The notes under the pieces are model-generated. The model worked only from the letters and a program-made list of their open reading frames with translations. It had not been told where the DNA came from and made no database searches. Positions 15,321 through 22,566 of a stretch of 33,060 bases of DNA are shown here, one piece after another. Each line of letters opens with the position of its first letter. The first letter of the stretch is position 1. A program made the position numbers and the translations under genes. The DNA comes from Bradyrhizobium sp. (GTDB lineage Bacteria > Pseudomonadota > Alphaproteobacteria > Rhizobiales > Xanthobacteraceae): contig NZ_JAUYQU010000104.1 of the NCBI RefSeq assembly GCF_030697065.1, positions 1 through 33,060 of the forward strand. The letters are read 5' to 3'.

Positions 15321-15740
15321 ATGAATTTGATCCGACCGATATTGCTCCTGCTTGCCCTCGCAGCCTGGTCGCCGGCGTTGGCGCAGACCGTGAAATTCGA
15401 GGACTCGGCGGCTCTGCTGGGGGCCAGCTGCGCCCGGGATATCGAGGCCAACTGCCGCGGCGTGAATCCCGATGCGACCCGTCTCAAGGACTGCCTGTCG
15501 CGCAATCAGGATGTGTTGTCGCCGCAGTGCAAGAGCGACTATGGCCGGGCCTTCGATGCAATCCAGAAGCGGGTGACGGCGCGCGCGGCCGTGGCCCGGC
15601 TGTGCGCGCGCGACATCGCCAAATTGTGCCCCGGCGTCGACAAGGCCGATCGTGGCAAGGCGTTGGAATGTCTGATCGCGGGGCCGCGCGGCATGGGCAT
15701 CAATTGCAACAAGGCCGTGATCGAAGCGGGGTATCGCTGA
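15321..15740 (+). CDS. Secreted cysteine-rich (GLG1/Golgi-type repeat) protein
   Basis: A 139-residue protein with a signal peptide (about 1-22, 'LAAWSPALA|QT'). Two repeats of the Cys-rich Golgi GLG1 pattern follow: C-x3-D-x3-C ... L-x2-CL ... LS-x2-C, then CARDIAKLC ... LECL ... C. Eight Cys in the mature part suggest four disulfides in the periplasm. The pattern is common in rhizobia; its function there is unknown. The stop overlaps the OmpA-like gene (TGATG), so the two are translationally coupled and may act together at the cell surface. A possible -35/-10 pair (TTGACC 15285, TATGAG 15307, spacer 16) would put the transcript start right at the ATG, giving an almost leaderless message; this is weak. 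Confidence 0.82.
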   Translation: MNLIRPILLLLALAAWSPALAQTVKFEDSAALLGASCARDIEANCRGVNPDATRLKDCLSRNQDVLSPQCKSDYGRAFDAIQKRVTARAAVARLCARDIAKLCPGVDKADRGKALECLIAGPRGMGINCNKAVIEAGYR

Positions 15741-16339
15741 TGCGCCGGGGATGCAACAGCCGCCGCCATGTCGGTTTGCTCGTGGTCGCGCTGCTCGGCT
15801 TCGCGGCGTTGCCGGCCCAGGCGCAGGCCCCGGCGGGCAGTTCGGAAGAATGGGTTACGCGGCTTTCCGGCCTCGAAACCGAGCCGGAACTTGATCTCGC
15901 CGGTCTGCGCCAGCAATTGACGAACCGAATCAAATCGAGAACCGACCCGGTGCCGGCCAAGCGGCCGGCCGCCGCGCCGGAGTTGCTCAAGCTGCCGAAT
16001 CTGGTGGCCGAAATCCAGTTCGATGCGGACGCCGCCGTGGTGCTGCCCGCCTCTTACAGGGTGCTCGGGCGCATCGCCGATACGCTCTACCATCCGTCGC
16101 TGCTGGGTTACAAATTCCTGATCGTCGGCCGTACCCCGTCGGGCGGCCGGCGCGATCACAATCTGACCCTCAGCCAGCGAAGGGCCGACGCGGTCCGCGA
16201 TGTGCTCGTCAACACCTTCAAGCTTTCACCGAAGCGGCTGCTCGCCGTCGGTTTGGGCGAGGAGCAGTTGCTGGATCGCGCTCAGCCGAACGCACCGGTC
16301 AACGGGCAATTTCACCTCATCACCGTCGGCGAGATTTAA
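15740..16339 (+). CDS. OmpA family protein
   Basis: A 199-residue protein with a basic N-terminus and signal peptide (about 1-29, ending 'AQA'). A Pro/Ala linker is followed by an OmpA C-terminal domain (about 95-195). 'EIQFDADAAVVLPASYRVLGRIADTL' marks its start, and 'NLTLSQRRADAVRDVLV' with 'LLAVGLGEEQLLD' carries the peptidoglycan-binding core (Ser/Arg in SQRRA). There is no beta-barrel domain, so it is a periplasmic or lipoprotein-like peptidoglycan binder rather than a porin; no lipobox is seen. The canonical NxxLSxxRA motif is NLTLSQRRA here, a good match. It begins inside the stop of the Cys-rich gene, and its own stop lies 14 bp from the convergent osmoprotectant operon. Confidence 0.88.
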   Translation: MRRGCNSRRHVGLLVVALLGFAALPAQAQAPAGSSEEWVTRLSGLETEPELDLAGLRQQLTNRIKSRTDPVPAKRPAAAPELLKLPNLVAEIQFDADAAVVLPASYRVLGRIADTLYHPSLLGYKFLIVGRTPSGGRRDHNLTLSQRRADAVRDVLVNTFKLSPKRLLAVGLGEEQLLDRAQPNAPVNGQFHLITVGEI

Positions 16340-16353
16340 CGCGAATCCGCCGG

Positions 16354-17913
16354 CTACCGCTTCCCGACCTTGTCCCACAGCCAGCGCGCCACCGCATCGG
16401 GCGACGACGCGCCATCGCCGCCGGCGGCGCGCAGATTGGCTTCCCGCATGGTGGCGATGTCGATGCTGCCGAGCAGCGGCGTCAGCGCCGCGCGCAGCGC
16501 CTCGTCCCCGGCGCGCTTCGGCGCCAGCAGCATGATGGCGTCGTAGGGCGGGATCGCGTGCCTGGTATCTTCCAGCACCACCAGATCGTATTTGGCGATC
16601 AGCCCGTCGCTGGTATAGCCGGCGATGACGTCGACCTCGCCGGAGGCCGCCGCGGCATACATGAAGTCCGGCTGCATCTGGCGCTGCGTGCGAAATTTCA
16701 GGCCATAGGCCTTCTGCAGGCCCGCCCATTCCGGCCGCGAGAAGAATTCGTAGTCCGCCGCCATCGACATCGTTGCGGCATGCGAAGCGAGATCGGCGAT
16801 TCCGCGAATGCCCAGCGCCTCGGCGCGCCGGCGCGGCATCACCAGCGCATAGGCGTTTTCAAAGCCGAGTTCGCCCAGCAGCGTGATGTTCCGGTGCGCC
16901 AGCGTGGCTTTCAGTTCGGCGAGCAATTCCGCGCGCGGCCTGATATCGGCGCGCTGTAACTGGTTGGCCCACAGCGTGCCGGAATAATCGACATAGACGT
17001 CGATATCGCCGGCCGCCAGCGCCTCGAAGATCACGTTGGAGCCGAGGCCCTCGCGCGAACCGGCGGAAAACCCCGCCGCCCGCAGCCGCTGCGCCACCAG
17101 GGCCGACAGCACATATTGCTCGGCAAAGGTCTTGGCGCCGACGATGATGCCGGACGGCGCGCGTGCCGTCTGCGGCACCAGCGTGGCCGCCACCAGCGTC
17201 GCGATGCCGATGCCGCCCGCCAGCACGCGCAGCCGGCTGCGGTGGCGGATGCCCGCCTCGATCAGCGCCAGCAGTTGATCGACCGCGAGCGCCAGCATCG
17301 CGGCAGCGAGGCAGCCGAACAGCACGAACACCCAGTTCTGGGTCTGCAACCCCGCGAAGATGTAATTGCCGAGGCTGGTCTGCCCGATCGGGGTCGACAG
17401 CGTCGCGGTGCCGATCACCCAGACCGCCGCGGTGCGGATGCCGGCCATCATGACCGGCAGCGCCAGCGGCAGTTCGACCTGGAACAGCGACTGAAGCGGC
17501 GTCATGCCGACTCCCTCAGCGGCCTCGCGGATCGCGGGGTCGACGCCGCCAAGGCCGGTGATGGTGTTGCGCAGCACCGGCAGCATCGAATACAGCGCCA
17601 GTGCCAGCACCGCCGGAAGAAATCCGAACGCGGAAAAACCCGCTCCGAACCACGCCAGCGACAATGCGGCCAGCGCCAGCAGCAACGGATAGAACAGCGC
17701 CAGCAGCGCCAGTCCCGGCACCGTCTGCACGATGCTGGCAAATCCCAGCAGCGCGCCGCGTATGGCTCGATGATTGCGTGCCGCAATCGCCAGCGGCAGG
17801 CTGACCACAAGCCCGAGCGCCAGCGCCGTGACGGAGACGCGGACATGATTGCCGAGATAATCCGGCAAATGCGCAAGCGCCTCGCCCCAGCGCGGGTCTG
17901 AGAAAAAGCTCAC
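16354..17913 (-). CDS. Osmoprotectant-type ABC transporter, fused permease and substrate-binding protein
   Basis: 519 residues in two parts. Residues 1-210 are a ProW/OpuCB-like permease with about five helices and an 'EAAEGVGMTPLQSLFQVELPLALP' coupling loop. Residues about 245-519 are an OpuAC-type binding domain for quaternary amines ('IIVGAKTFAEQYVLSALVAQRL', 'DVYVDYSGTLWANQL', 'DVIAGYTSDGLIAKYDLVVLED'). The two are joined by a helix near 222-240 that leaves the receptor in the periplasm. It would import glycine betaine, choline or a similar solute. The ATG at 17913 overlaps the TGA of the ATPase gene. Fused forms are known in the OpuA/choline systems; the order permease-receptor is one of the known arrangements. 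The ligand box is not resolved by eye. Confidence 0.92.
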   Translation of the reverse strand: MSFFSDPRWGEALAHLPDYLGNHVRVSVTALALGLVVSLPLAIAARNHRAIRGALLGFASIVQTVPGLALLALFYPLLLALAALSLAWFGAGFSAFGFLPAVLALALYSMLPVLRNTITGLGGVDPAIREAAEGVGMTPLQSLFQVELPLALPVMMAGIRTAAVWVIGTATLSTPIGQTSLGNYIFAGLQTQNWVFVLFGCLAAAMLALAVDQLLALIEAGIRHRSRLRVLAGGIGIATLVAATLVPQTARAPSGIIVGAKTFAEQYVLSALVAQRLRAAGFSAGSREGLGSNVIFEALAAGDIDVYVDYSGTLWANQLQRADIRPRAELLAELKATLAHRNITLLGELGFENAYALVMPRRRAEALGIRGIADLASHAATMSMAADYEFFSRPEWAGLQKAYGLKFRTQRQMQPDFMYAAAASGEVDVIAGYTSDGLIAKYDLVVLEDTRHAIPPYDAIMLLAPKRAGDEALRAALTPLLGSIDIATMREANLRAAGGDGASSPDAVARWLWDKVGKR

Positions 17914-18710
17914 GCCGCGCTACCCCGCGGCAGCAAGGCGTTGAGCCGCTCGGCCTGCCGCCGCGGCGTGCGCAGCAGTTCGCCGACGTAAGGATCTTCG
18001 CTGCGGGAAAGCTGAGCCGGCGTGCCCTGCGCCAGCAGTTTGCCGCCGCGCATCACGGCGATTCGGTCGGCCAGCAGCAGCGCTTCGGTCATGTCATGGG
18101 TGATCATGACCGTGGTCAGCCCGAGCTTGCGGTGCAACTCGCGATAATCGTCGCCCAGCGCGTCGCGGGTGAGGGGATCGAGCGCGCCGAACGGCTCGTC
18201 CATCAGCACGATGCGCGGCCTTGCCGCCAGCGCGCGGGCGACTCCGACGCGCTGGCGCTGCCCGCCCGACAATTCATGCGGAAAACGGTCGCGGTACAGC
18301 GCGCGGTCGAGCCGCACCAGATCGAGCAACTCGTCCACCCGTGCCGCGATTTCGTCCGGCGGCGTGCCGATCAGCTTCGGCGTGATGCCGATATTGCCGG
18401 ATACGCTGAAATGCGGAAACAGCCCGCCGCTCTGGAACACATAGCCGATGCGGCGGCGCAACTGGATCGGATCGACGCTGCGCACGTCATCGCCCTCGAC
18501 CGTGATCTGACCCTGGTCGGCGTCGATCAGCCGGTTCGCCAGCCGCAGCAGCGTGGTCTTGCCGGAGCCGGAGCCGCCGACGATGACGAGGAACTCACCC
18601 TCGGCGATCTCGAGCGAAACGTCGTCCACCGCCCGAACCGCTTGCGTGCCGCGGCCGCCGCCAAAACTCTTGCCGACATGCGCGAATGCGATCAGGGGTG
18701 AAATTTGCAT
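17910..18710 (-). CDS. Osmoprotectant ABC transporter ATP-binding protein (OpuCA/ProV-like)
   Basis: A 266-residue ATPase with Walker A GGSGSGKTT at 45-53, a Q-loop in 'YVFQSGGLFPHFSV', the signature 'LSGGQRQRVGVARAL', Walker B 'IVLMDEPFGALD', and the switch His in 'VMITHDMTEA'. It ends about 25 residues after the core and lacks the CBS pair that gives OpuCA/ProV their ionic-strength sensing, so regulation would have to come from elsewhere. The gene is first in the operon and overlaps the fused permease/receptor by ATGA. It shares its upstream region with the divergent SsuB-like gene, which is separated from it by a large palindromic repeat element. Confidence 0.93.
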   Translation of the reverse strand: MQISPLIAFAHVGKSFGGGRGTQAVRAVDDVSLEIAEGEFLVIVGGSGSGKTTLLRLANRLIDADQGQITVEGDDVRSVDPIQLRRRIGYVFQSGGLFPHFSVSGNIGITPKLIGTPPDEIAARVDELLDLVRLDRALYRDRFPHELSGGQRQRVGVARALAARPRIVLMDEPFGALDPLTRDALGDDYRELHRKLGLTTVMITHDMTEALLLADRIAVMRGGKLLAQGTPAQLSRSEDPYVGELLRTPRRQAERLNALLPRGSAA

Positions 18711-18728
18711 TCGGTCGGTTCCACTTGT

Positions 18729-18902
18729 CCTCCCCTGGAGGGGGAGGGTCGACGCGACCCGGCGATGCGCAGCATCGTCCGGGGGGGCGGCGGCGTGGGG
18801 TGGCAGTCTATCGTGTCGGATGGTGCCCGAGTTGAGAGACTTTCACCCCACCCCGTCTCGCATCTTGCGATGCGAGCCGACCCTCCCCCTCCAGGGGGAG
18901 GG
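18729..18902. repeat. Composite inverted-repeat element with C/G-rich outer arms
   Basis: Outer arms 18729-18751 and 18878-18902 are inverted copies of a CCTCCCCTGGAGGGGGAGGG sequence, differing by one extra G. Inside are two perfect hairpins: GATGC-GCA-GCATC at 18764-18776 and TCGCAT-N6-ATGCGA at 18858-18875. The element lies between divergent ABC operons. It resembles the dispersed intergenic repeats of Bradyrhizobium relatives. Confidence 0.8.
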
Positions 18903-18998
18903 TAAGTGCCGCCAAGCCTCACCTACCACGTCTCCGCGCTTCGTTGAACTTGTCCTCACAAGACGCTAAGGCATCCTCCGAACTTGGAGGGGGACTCG

Positions 18999-19826
18999 GT
19001 GGATACGAAAATGCCGACGGCGGTCGCGCTCGATGATGCCACAGTCGCCTTCCGTCTGGCCGATAACCGGGTCTATACCGCGGTCGAGCAGGCCAGTCTT
19101 TCGGTCGAACATGGCGAATTCGTCGCCATTGTCGGCCCCACCGGCTGCGGAAAATCGACGCTGCTCAACGTCGCCGCCGGGCTGCTCAAGCCGGCATCGG
19201 GCACGGTCCGCATCTTCGACCAGCCATTGTCCGGCCTCAACCGCGACGCCGGCTACCTGTTTCAGGCCGATGCGCTGTTTCCCTGGAAGACCGCGCTCGA
19301 CAACGTCGCCATCGGCCTCGAGATCAAGGGCGCGCCGCGCGCCGTGGCGCTGGACCGCGCGCAGGGCTGGCTGACCTCGGTCGGCCTCGGCGCCTTTGCC
19401 GGCCGCTACCCGCACATGCTGTCGGGTGGCCAGCGCAAGCGCGTCGGCCTCGCGCAGGTGTTGATCCGCGACCCCAAGATCCTCCTGATGGACGAGCCGT
19501 TCGGGCCGCTCGACGCCCAAACCAGACAGATCATGGGTAATCTGCTGCTGGAACTGTGGAACGCCGACCGCAAGGCGGTGCTGTTCGTCACCCACGACCT
19601 GGAGGAGGCGATCGCGCTGGCCGACCGCGTCGTGATCATGTCGGCCGGTCCTGGCGCACGCATCATCGGCGACTGGCGGGTGCCGCTGCCGCGTCCGCGC
19701 GACATCTCGGAAATCCGTATGGAGAAGGAGTTTCACGCGCTGCACCGGGAGATCTGGAGCGTGCTGAAGGATGAAGTGATGAAGGGCTACGCGCAATCGA
19801 CGCTGGCGCCGGGGGAGGTGGCATGA
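18999..19826 (+). CDS. ABC transporter ATP-binding protein, nitrate/sulfonate/taurine (SsuB/TauB) type
   Basis: A 275-residue ATPase with Walker A GPTGCGKST at 46-54, a Q-loop in 'GYLFQADALFPWKTALDNV', the signature 'LSGGQRKRVGLAQVL', Walker B 'ILLMDEPFGPLD', and 'LFVTHDLEEAIALADRV'. 'FPWKT' and 'EEAIALADRV' are typical of the SsuB/TauB group. The frame also allows TTG 18984, but GTG 18999 has GGAGG eight bases upstream; an ATG at 19011 is a further option. Its 3' end overlaps the permease start (ATGA). With the permease and binding protein that follow it forms a complete importer. The substrate may be a sulfonate, a pyrimidine precursor or another small molecule; the sequence does not decide. 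Confidence 0.92.
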   Translation: MDTKMPTAVALDDATVAFRLADNRVYTAVEQASLSVEHGEFVAIVGPTGCGKSTLLNVAAGLLKPASGTVRIFDQPLSGLNRDAGYLFQADALFPWKTALDNVAIGLEIKGAPRAVALDRAQGWLTSVGLGAFAGRYPHMLSGGQRKRVGLAQVLIRDPKILLMDEPFGPLDAQTRQIMGNLLLELWNADRKAVLFVTHDLEEAIALADRVVIMSAGPGARIIGDWRVPLPRPRDISEIRMEKEFHALHREIWSVLKDEVMKGYAQSTLAPGEVA

Positions 19827-20614
19827 TGAGCCGCCCCGTCCTGCTGCTCTGCCGGCTGATGGTCGCCGTGGTCAGCCTCGCGCTGTGGCATTTCCTGACC
19901 ACGGTGCCGGTCTTCGGCCGCATCCTGCTGCCGCCGTTCTTCTTCTCCAACCCGGTGGACGTGGCAAGCCAGATCGTCGACTGGTTCGTGCGCGGCACGA
20001 TCTGGAAGCATCTGCTGATCACGCTGTGGGAGTCGGTGCTCGCCTTTACCATCGGCTCGGTCGCCGGCGTCGTGGTCGGCTTCTGGTTCGCCCGCCAGCC
20101 GCGGGTGGCGGCGGTGTTCGACCCCTATGTCAAGATGGCCAACGCGCTGCCGCGCGTGGTGCTGGCGCCGATCTTCACGCTGTGGCTCGGCCTCGGCATC
20201 TGGTCCAAGGTCGCGCTCGGGGTCACCCTGGTGTTCTTTATCGTGTTCTTCAACGTCTATCAGGGCGTCAAGGAGGTCAGCCCGACCGTGCTCGCCAACG
20301 GCCGCATGCTCGGCATGAGCGAGCGGCAATTGACGCGGCACGTCTACTGGCCGTCGGCGCTGTCGTGGATGTTCTCGTCGCTGCATACGGCCGTCGGCTT
20401 CGCCGTGGTCGGCGCCGTGGTCGGCGAATATCTGGGTTCCGCGGCCGGGCTCGGCTATTTGATCCAGCAGGCCGAGGGCGTGTTCGACGTCGCCGCGGTG
20501 TTCGCCGGCATGTTCGTGCTGTCGGCCTTCGTCATCCTGATCGACCTGCTGGTGACCTTCGTCGAGCGGCGCCTGCTGGTCTGGCGGCCGGACGGCGCCG
20601 GCGGCCACGGCTGA
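19823..20614 (+). CDS. ABC transporter permease, SsuC/TauC type
   Basis: A 263-residue permease with about six membrane helices. The coupling motif is 'VSPTVLANGRMLGMSERQLTRHVYWPSAL', with the EAA-like Gly. 'LPRVVLAPIFTLWLGLGIWSKV' is the stretch most characteristic of the nitrate/sulfonate/taurine group. Translation is coupled to the ATPase by an ATGA overlap (start at 19823). A strong palindromic repeat (20625-20710) separates it from the binding-protein gene, so mRNA may be processed or stabilised there, allowing different levels of membrane parts and receptor. Confidence 0.92.
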   Translation: MMSRPVLLLCRLMVAVVSLALWHFLTTVPVFGRILLPPFFFSNPVDVASQIVDWFVRGTIWKHLLITLWESVLAFTIGSVAGVVVGFWFARQPRVAAVFDPYVKMANALPRVVLAPIFTLWLGLGIWSKVALGVTLVFFIVFFNVYQGVKEVSPTVLANGRMLGMSERQLTRHVYWPSALSWMFSSLHTAVGFAVVGAVVGEYLGSAAGLGYLIQQAEGVFDVAAVFAGMFVLSAFVILIDLLVTFVERRLLVWRPDGAGGHG

Positions 20615-20624
20615 AGTCTTTGTC

Positions 20625-20710
20625 CGTCATTGCGAGGAGCGAAGCGACGAAGCAATCCATCCTTTCTTTGCGCGATAAAGCTGGATTGCTTCGCTTCGCT
20701 CGCAATGACG
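20625..20710. repeat. Dispersed palindromic (REP-like) element
   Basis: Arms 20625-20659 and 20682-20710 are inverted copies beginning CGTCATTGCGAG and ending CGCAATGACG, around a 22-bp loop. I recognise this as a common intergenic palindrome of Bradyrhizobium and Rhodopseudomonas genomes, which supports the taxonomic call. It lies inside the ABC transporter operon between permease and binding protein. Confidence 0.9.
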
Positions 20711-20789
20711 GCGAGGAGGCACAACTACCTTCTCAAGCACCGCACGCTGCTCTATCGTGCGCGCAACGAATGAATGCACGGAGGATACC

Positions 20790-21818
20790 ATGAGCAGGAT
20801 TTGGGTCAGGCTGACCGGGGCGTTGATGATGCTGGTGCTGACGTCGGGCCTTGCGGCGGCGCAATCGAAGGTGACGATCGCCATCGGCGGCGGTTCCTGC
20901 CTGTGCTACCTGCCGACCGTACTGGCGAGGCAGCTCGGCGAGTATGAAAAGGCCGGCCTGGCCGTCGAACTGGTCGACCTCAAGGGCGGCTCGGACGCGC
21001 TCAAGGCGGTGCTTGGCGGCAGCGCCGACGTGGTGTCGGGCTATTTCGACCACACCGTCAATCTCGCGGCCAAGAAGCAGGAAATGCAATCCTTCGTGGT
21101 GTATGACCGCTATCCTGGACTGGTGCTCGTGGTGTCGCCCTCGCACAACGCTACAGTCAAATCGATCAAGGACCTTGCCGGCAAGAAAGTCGGCGTCAGC
21201 GCGCCGGGTTCCTCGACCGACTTCTTCCTGAAATACCTCCTGAAGAAACACGGCGTCGCGGCGTCCGATGTCGCCGTGATCGGCGTCGGTCTCGGCGCCA
21301 CCGCGGTCGCGGCGATGCAGCAGGGCCAGATCGAAGCCGCCGTGATGCTGGACCCGTCGGTCACCGTGCTGCAGGGCAGCTATCCCGACCTGCGCATCCT
21401 CTCCGATACCCGCACCCAGAAGGATACGCTCGATGTATTCGGCGGCGAGTATCCCGGTGGCTCGCTGTACTCGACGGCGGCCTGGATCAAGTCGCACGAA
21501 AAGGAGGCGCAGGCCCTGACCAATGCGATCGTCAACACGCTGGACTGGATCCACGCGCATTCGCCGGAGGAGATCATGGCGAAGATGCCGCCGGAAATCG
21601 TCGGCAAGAACAAGGAACTCTATCTCGCCGCGCTGAAGAACACGATTCCGATGTATTCGAAGACCGGCATGATGGATTCCAAGGGAGCGGACGCGGTGCT
21701 CGCGGTGTTCAGCGAGAGTTCGCCCGAAGTCGCCAAGGCCAATATCGATCTTGCGAAGACCTTCACCAACCGCTTCGTCGAGCAGGCCAGGAAGACGACG
21801 GGGACCAGTGCGAAGTAA
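20790..21818 (+). CDS. ABC transporter substrate-binding protein, NMT1/SsuA-like
   Basis: A 342-residue periplasmic protein. The ATG at 20790 has GGAGG just upstream and opens a signal peptide (1-24, 'LTSGLAAA|QS'). The mature chain follows the NMT1/SsuA fold: 'YLPTVLARQLGEYEKAGLAVELVDLKGGSDALKAVLGGSADVVSGY' in outline, then 'IKDLAGKKVGVSAPGSSTDFFLKYLL' and 'AVMLDPSVTVLQG'. 'GGSCLCYLPT' near the N-terminus puts two Cys close to the ligand site, which is unusual for sulfonate binders. It delivers ligand to the SsuBC-like parts encoded upstream. The NUDIX gene begins 9 bp later, so at least these two are co-transcribed. Confidence 0.9.
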   Translation: MSRIWVRLTGALMMLVLTSGLAAAQSKVTIAIGGGSCLCYLPTVLARQLGEYEKAGLAVELVDLKGGSDALKAVLGGSADVVSGYFDHTVNLAAKKQEMQSFVVYDRYPGLVLVVSPSHNATVKSIKDLAGKKVGVSAPGSSTDFFLKYLLKKHGVAASDVAVIGVGLGATAVAAMQQGQIEAAVMLDPSVTVLQGSYPDLRILSDTRTQKDTLDVFGGEYPGGSLYSTAAWIKSHEKEAQALTNAIVNTLDWIHAHSPEEIMAKMPPEIVGKNKELYLAALKNTIPMYSKTGMMDSKGADAVLAVFSESSPEVAKANIDLAKTFTNRFVEQARKTTGTSAK

Positions 21819-21827
21819 GCGTCGGCG

Positions 21828-22532
21828 ATGACGCTGCCGGTCTTTCACCGCGTCACCACGCTCGACCTGAAGGTGCAGCCCTGGCCGTGGCCGTTCGCGC
21901 AGGCGCGGCGCGCCGAGATTGATGCGCATTTCGTCGGCAGGCAGCGCGAGAAGCCGCAGATCTGGAACGGCCGCATCCTGCTGGGTCGCGACCCCGTCTT
22001 CACCGCGGCCGGCCTCCGCGCCAGCTATTTCGAGGCCGATTTCGCCGCATTCCTGGCCTGGCGCGACTGGGGTTTTCCGGACCGTGAGGTCTTCAACGGC
22101 TTCGGGATGGGCGCATTGCGCAGCAACGATGGCGCCTTCGTGCTCGGCGAGATGGGCCAGCATACCGCCAATGCCGGACGCGTCTACTTTCCCTCGGGAA
22201 CGCCTGACCTCGACGATATCAGCGCCGGCGCGCTCGACATCGCCGGCAGCGTGGCGCGCGAGCTCACCGAAGAAACCGGACTGACCGCGGCGGACTACCG
22301 CGCCGATCCGCATTGGGATTGCGTGGTCTCCGGGCGATCGATCGCGATGATCCGGATCCTGCACGTCGATGCATCCGGCGAAGCGCTGCGCGCGCGGATC
22401 GAGGCCAATCTCGCCGGGCAAGTGCAGCCCGAACTGTGTGCCATCCATCTGGTGCGCGGAGTCGGTGACCTCACCGCGGCCATGCCGCGCTTCGTCACCG
22501 CCTTTATCGAAGCACAGTTTTCGGCATCCTGA
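21828..22532 (+). CDS. NUDIX hydrolase family protein
   Basis: A 234-residue soluble protein. The NUDIX box core is R144-E145-LT-E148-E149-TG151, which supplies the metal-binding Glu residues. The start of the box is stretched, with the conserved early Gly probably in 'PSGTPDLDD' and not at the canonical spacing. The N-terminal ~90 residues, with a Pro/Trp-rich stretch 'KVQPWPWPFA', are not part of the NUDIX fold and may select substrate. It would hydrolyse a nucleoside diphosphate linked to another group, possibly a cofactor breakdown product. The gene starts 9 bp after the binding-protein gene and ends 34 bp before the threonine aldolase gene, so it belongs to a transporter operon. Confidence 0.82.
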   Translation: MTLPVFHRVTTLDLKVQPWPWPFAQARRAEIDAHFVGRQREKPQIWNGRILLGRDPVFTAAGLRASYFEADFAAFLAWRDWGFPDREVFNGFGMGALRSNDGAFVLGEMGQHTANAGRVYFPSGTPDLDDISAGALDIAGSVARELTEETGLTAADYRADPHWDCVVSGRSIAMIRILHVDASGEALRARIEANLAGQVQPELCAIHLVRGVGDLTAAMPRFVTAFIEAQFSAS

Positions 22533-22566
22533 AGCCCACAACCGATGAACCGGGAGGCGGTGCGGC

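Noticed and set aside
14531..16339. 602-codon plus-strand frame covering the hydroxylase, Cys-rich and OmpA-like genes
   Set aside because: Only its last 199 residues (from 15740) are the OmpA-like protein; the upstream part is an out-of-frame reading of other genes.
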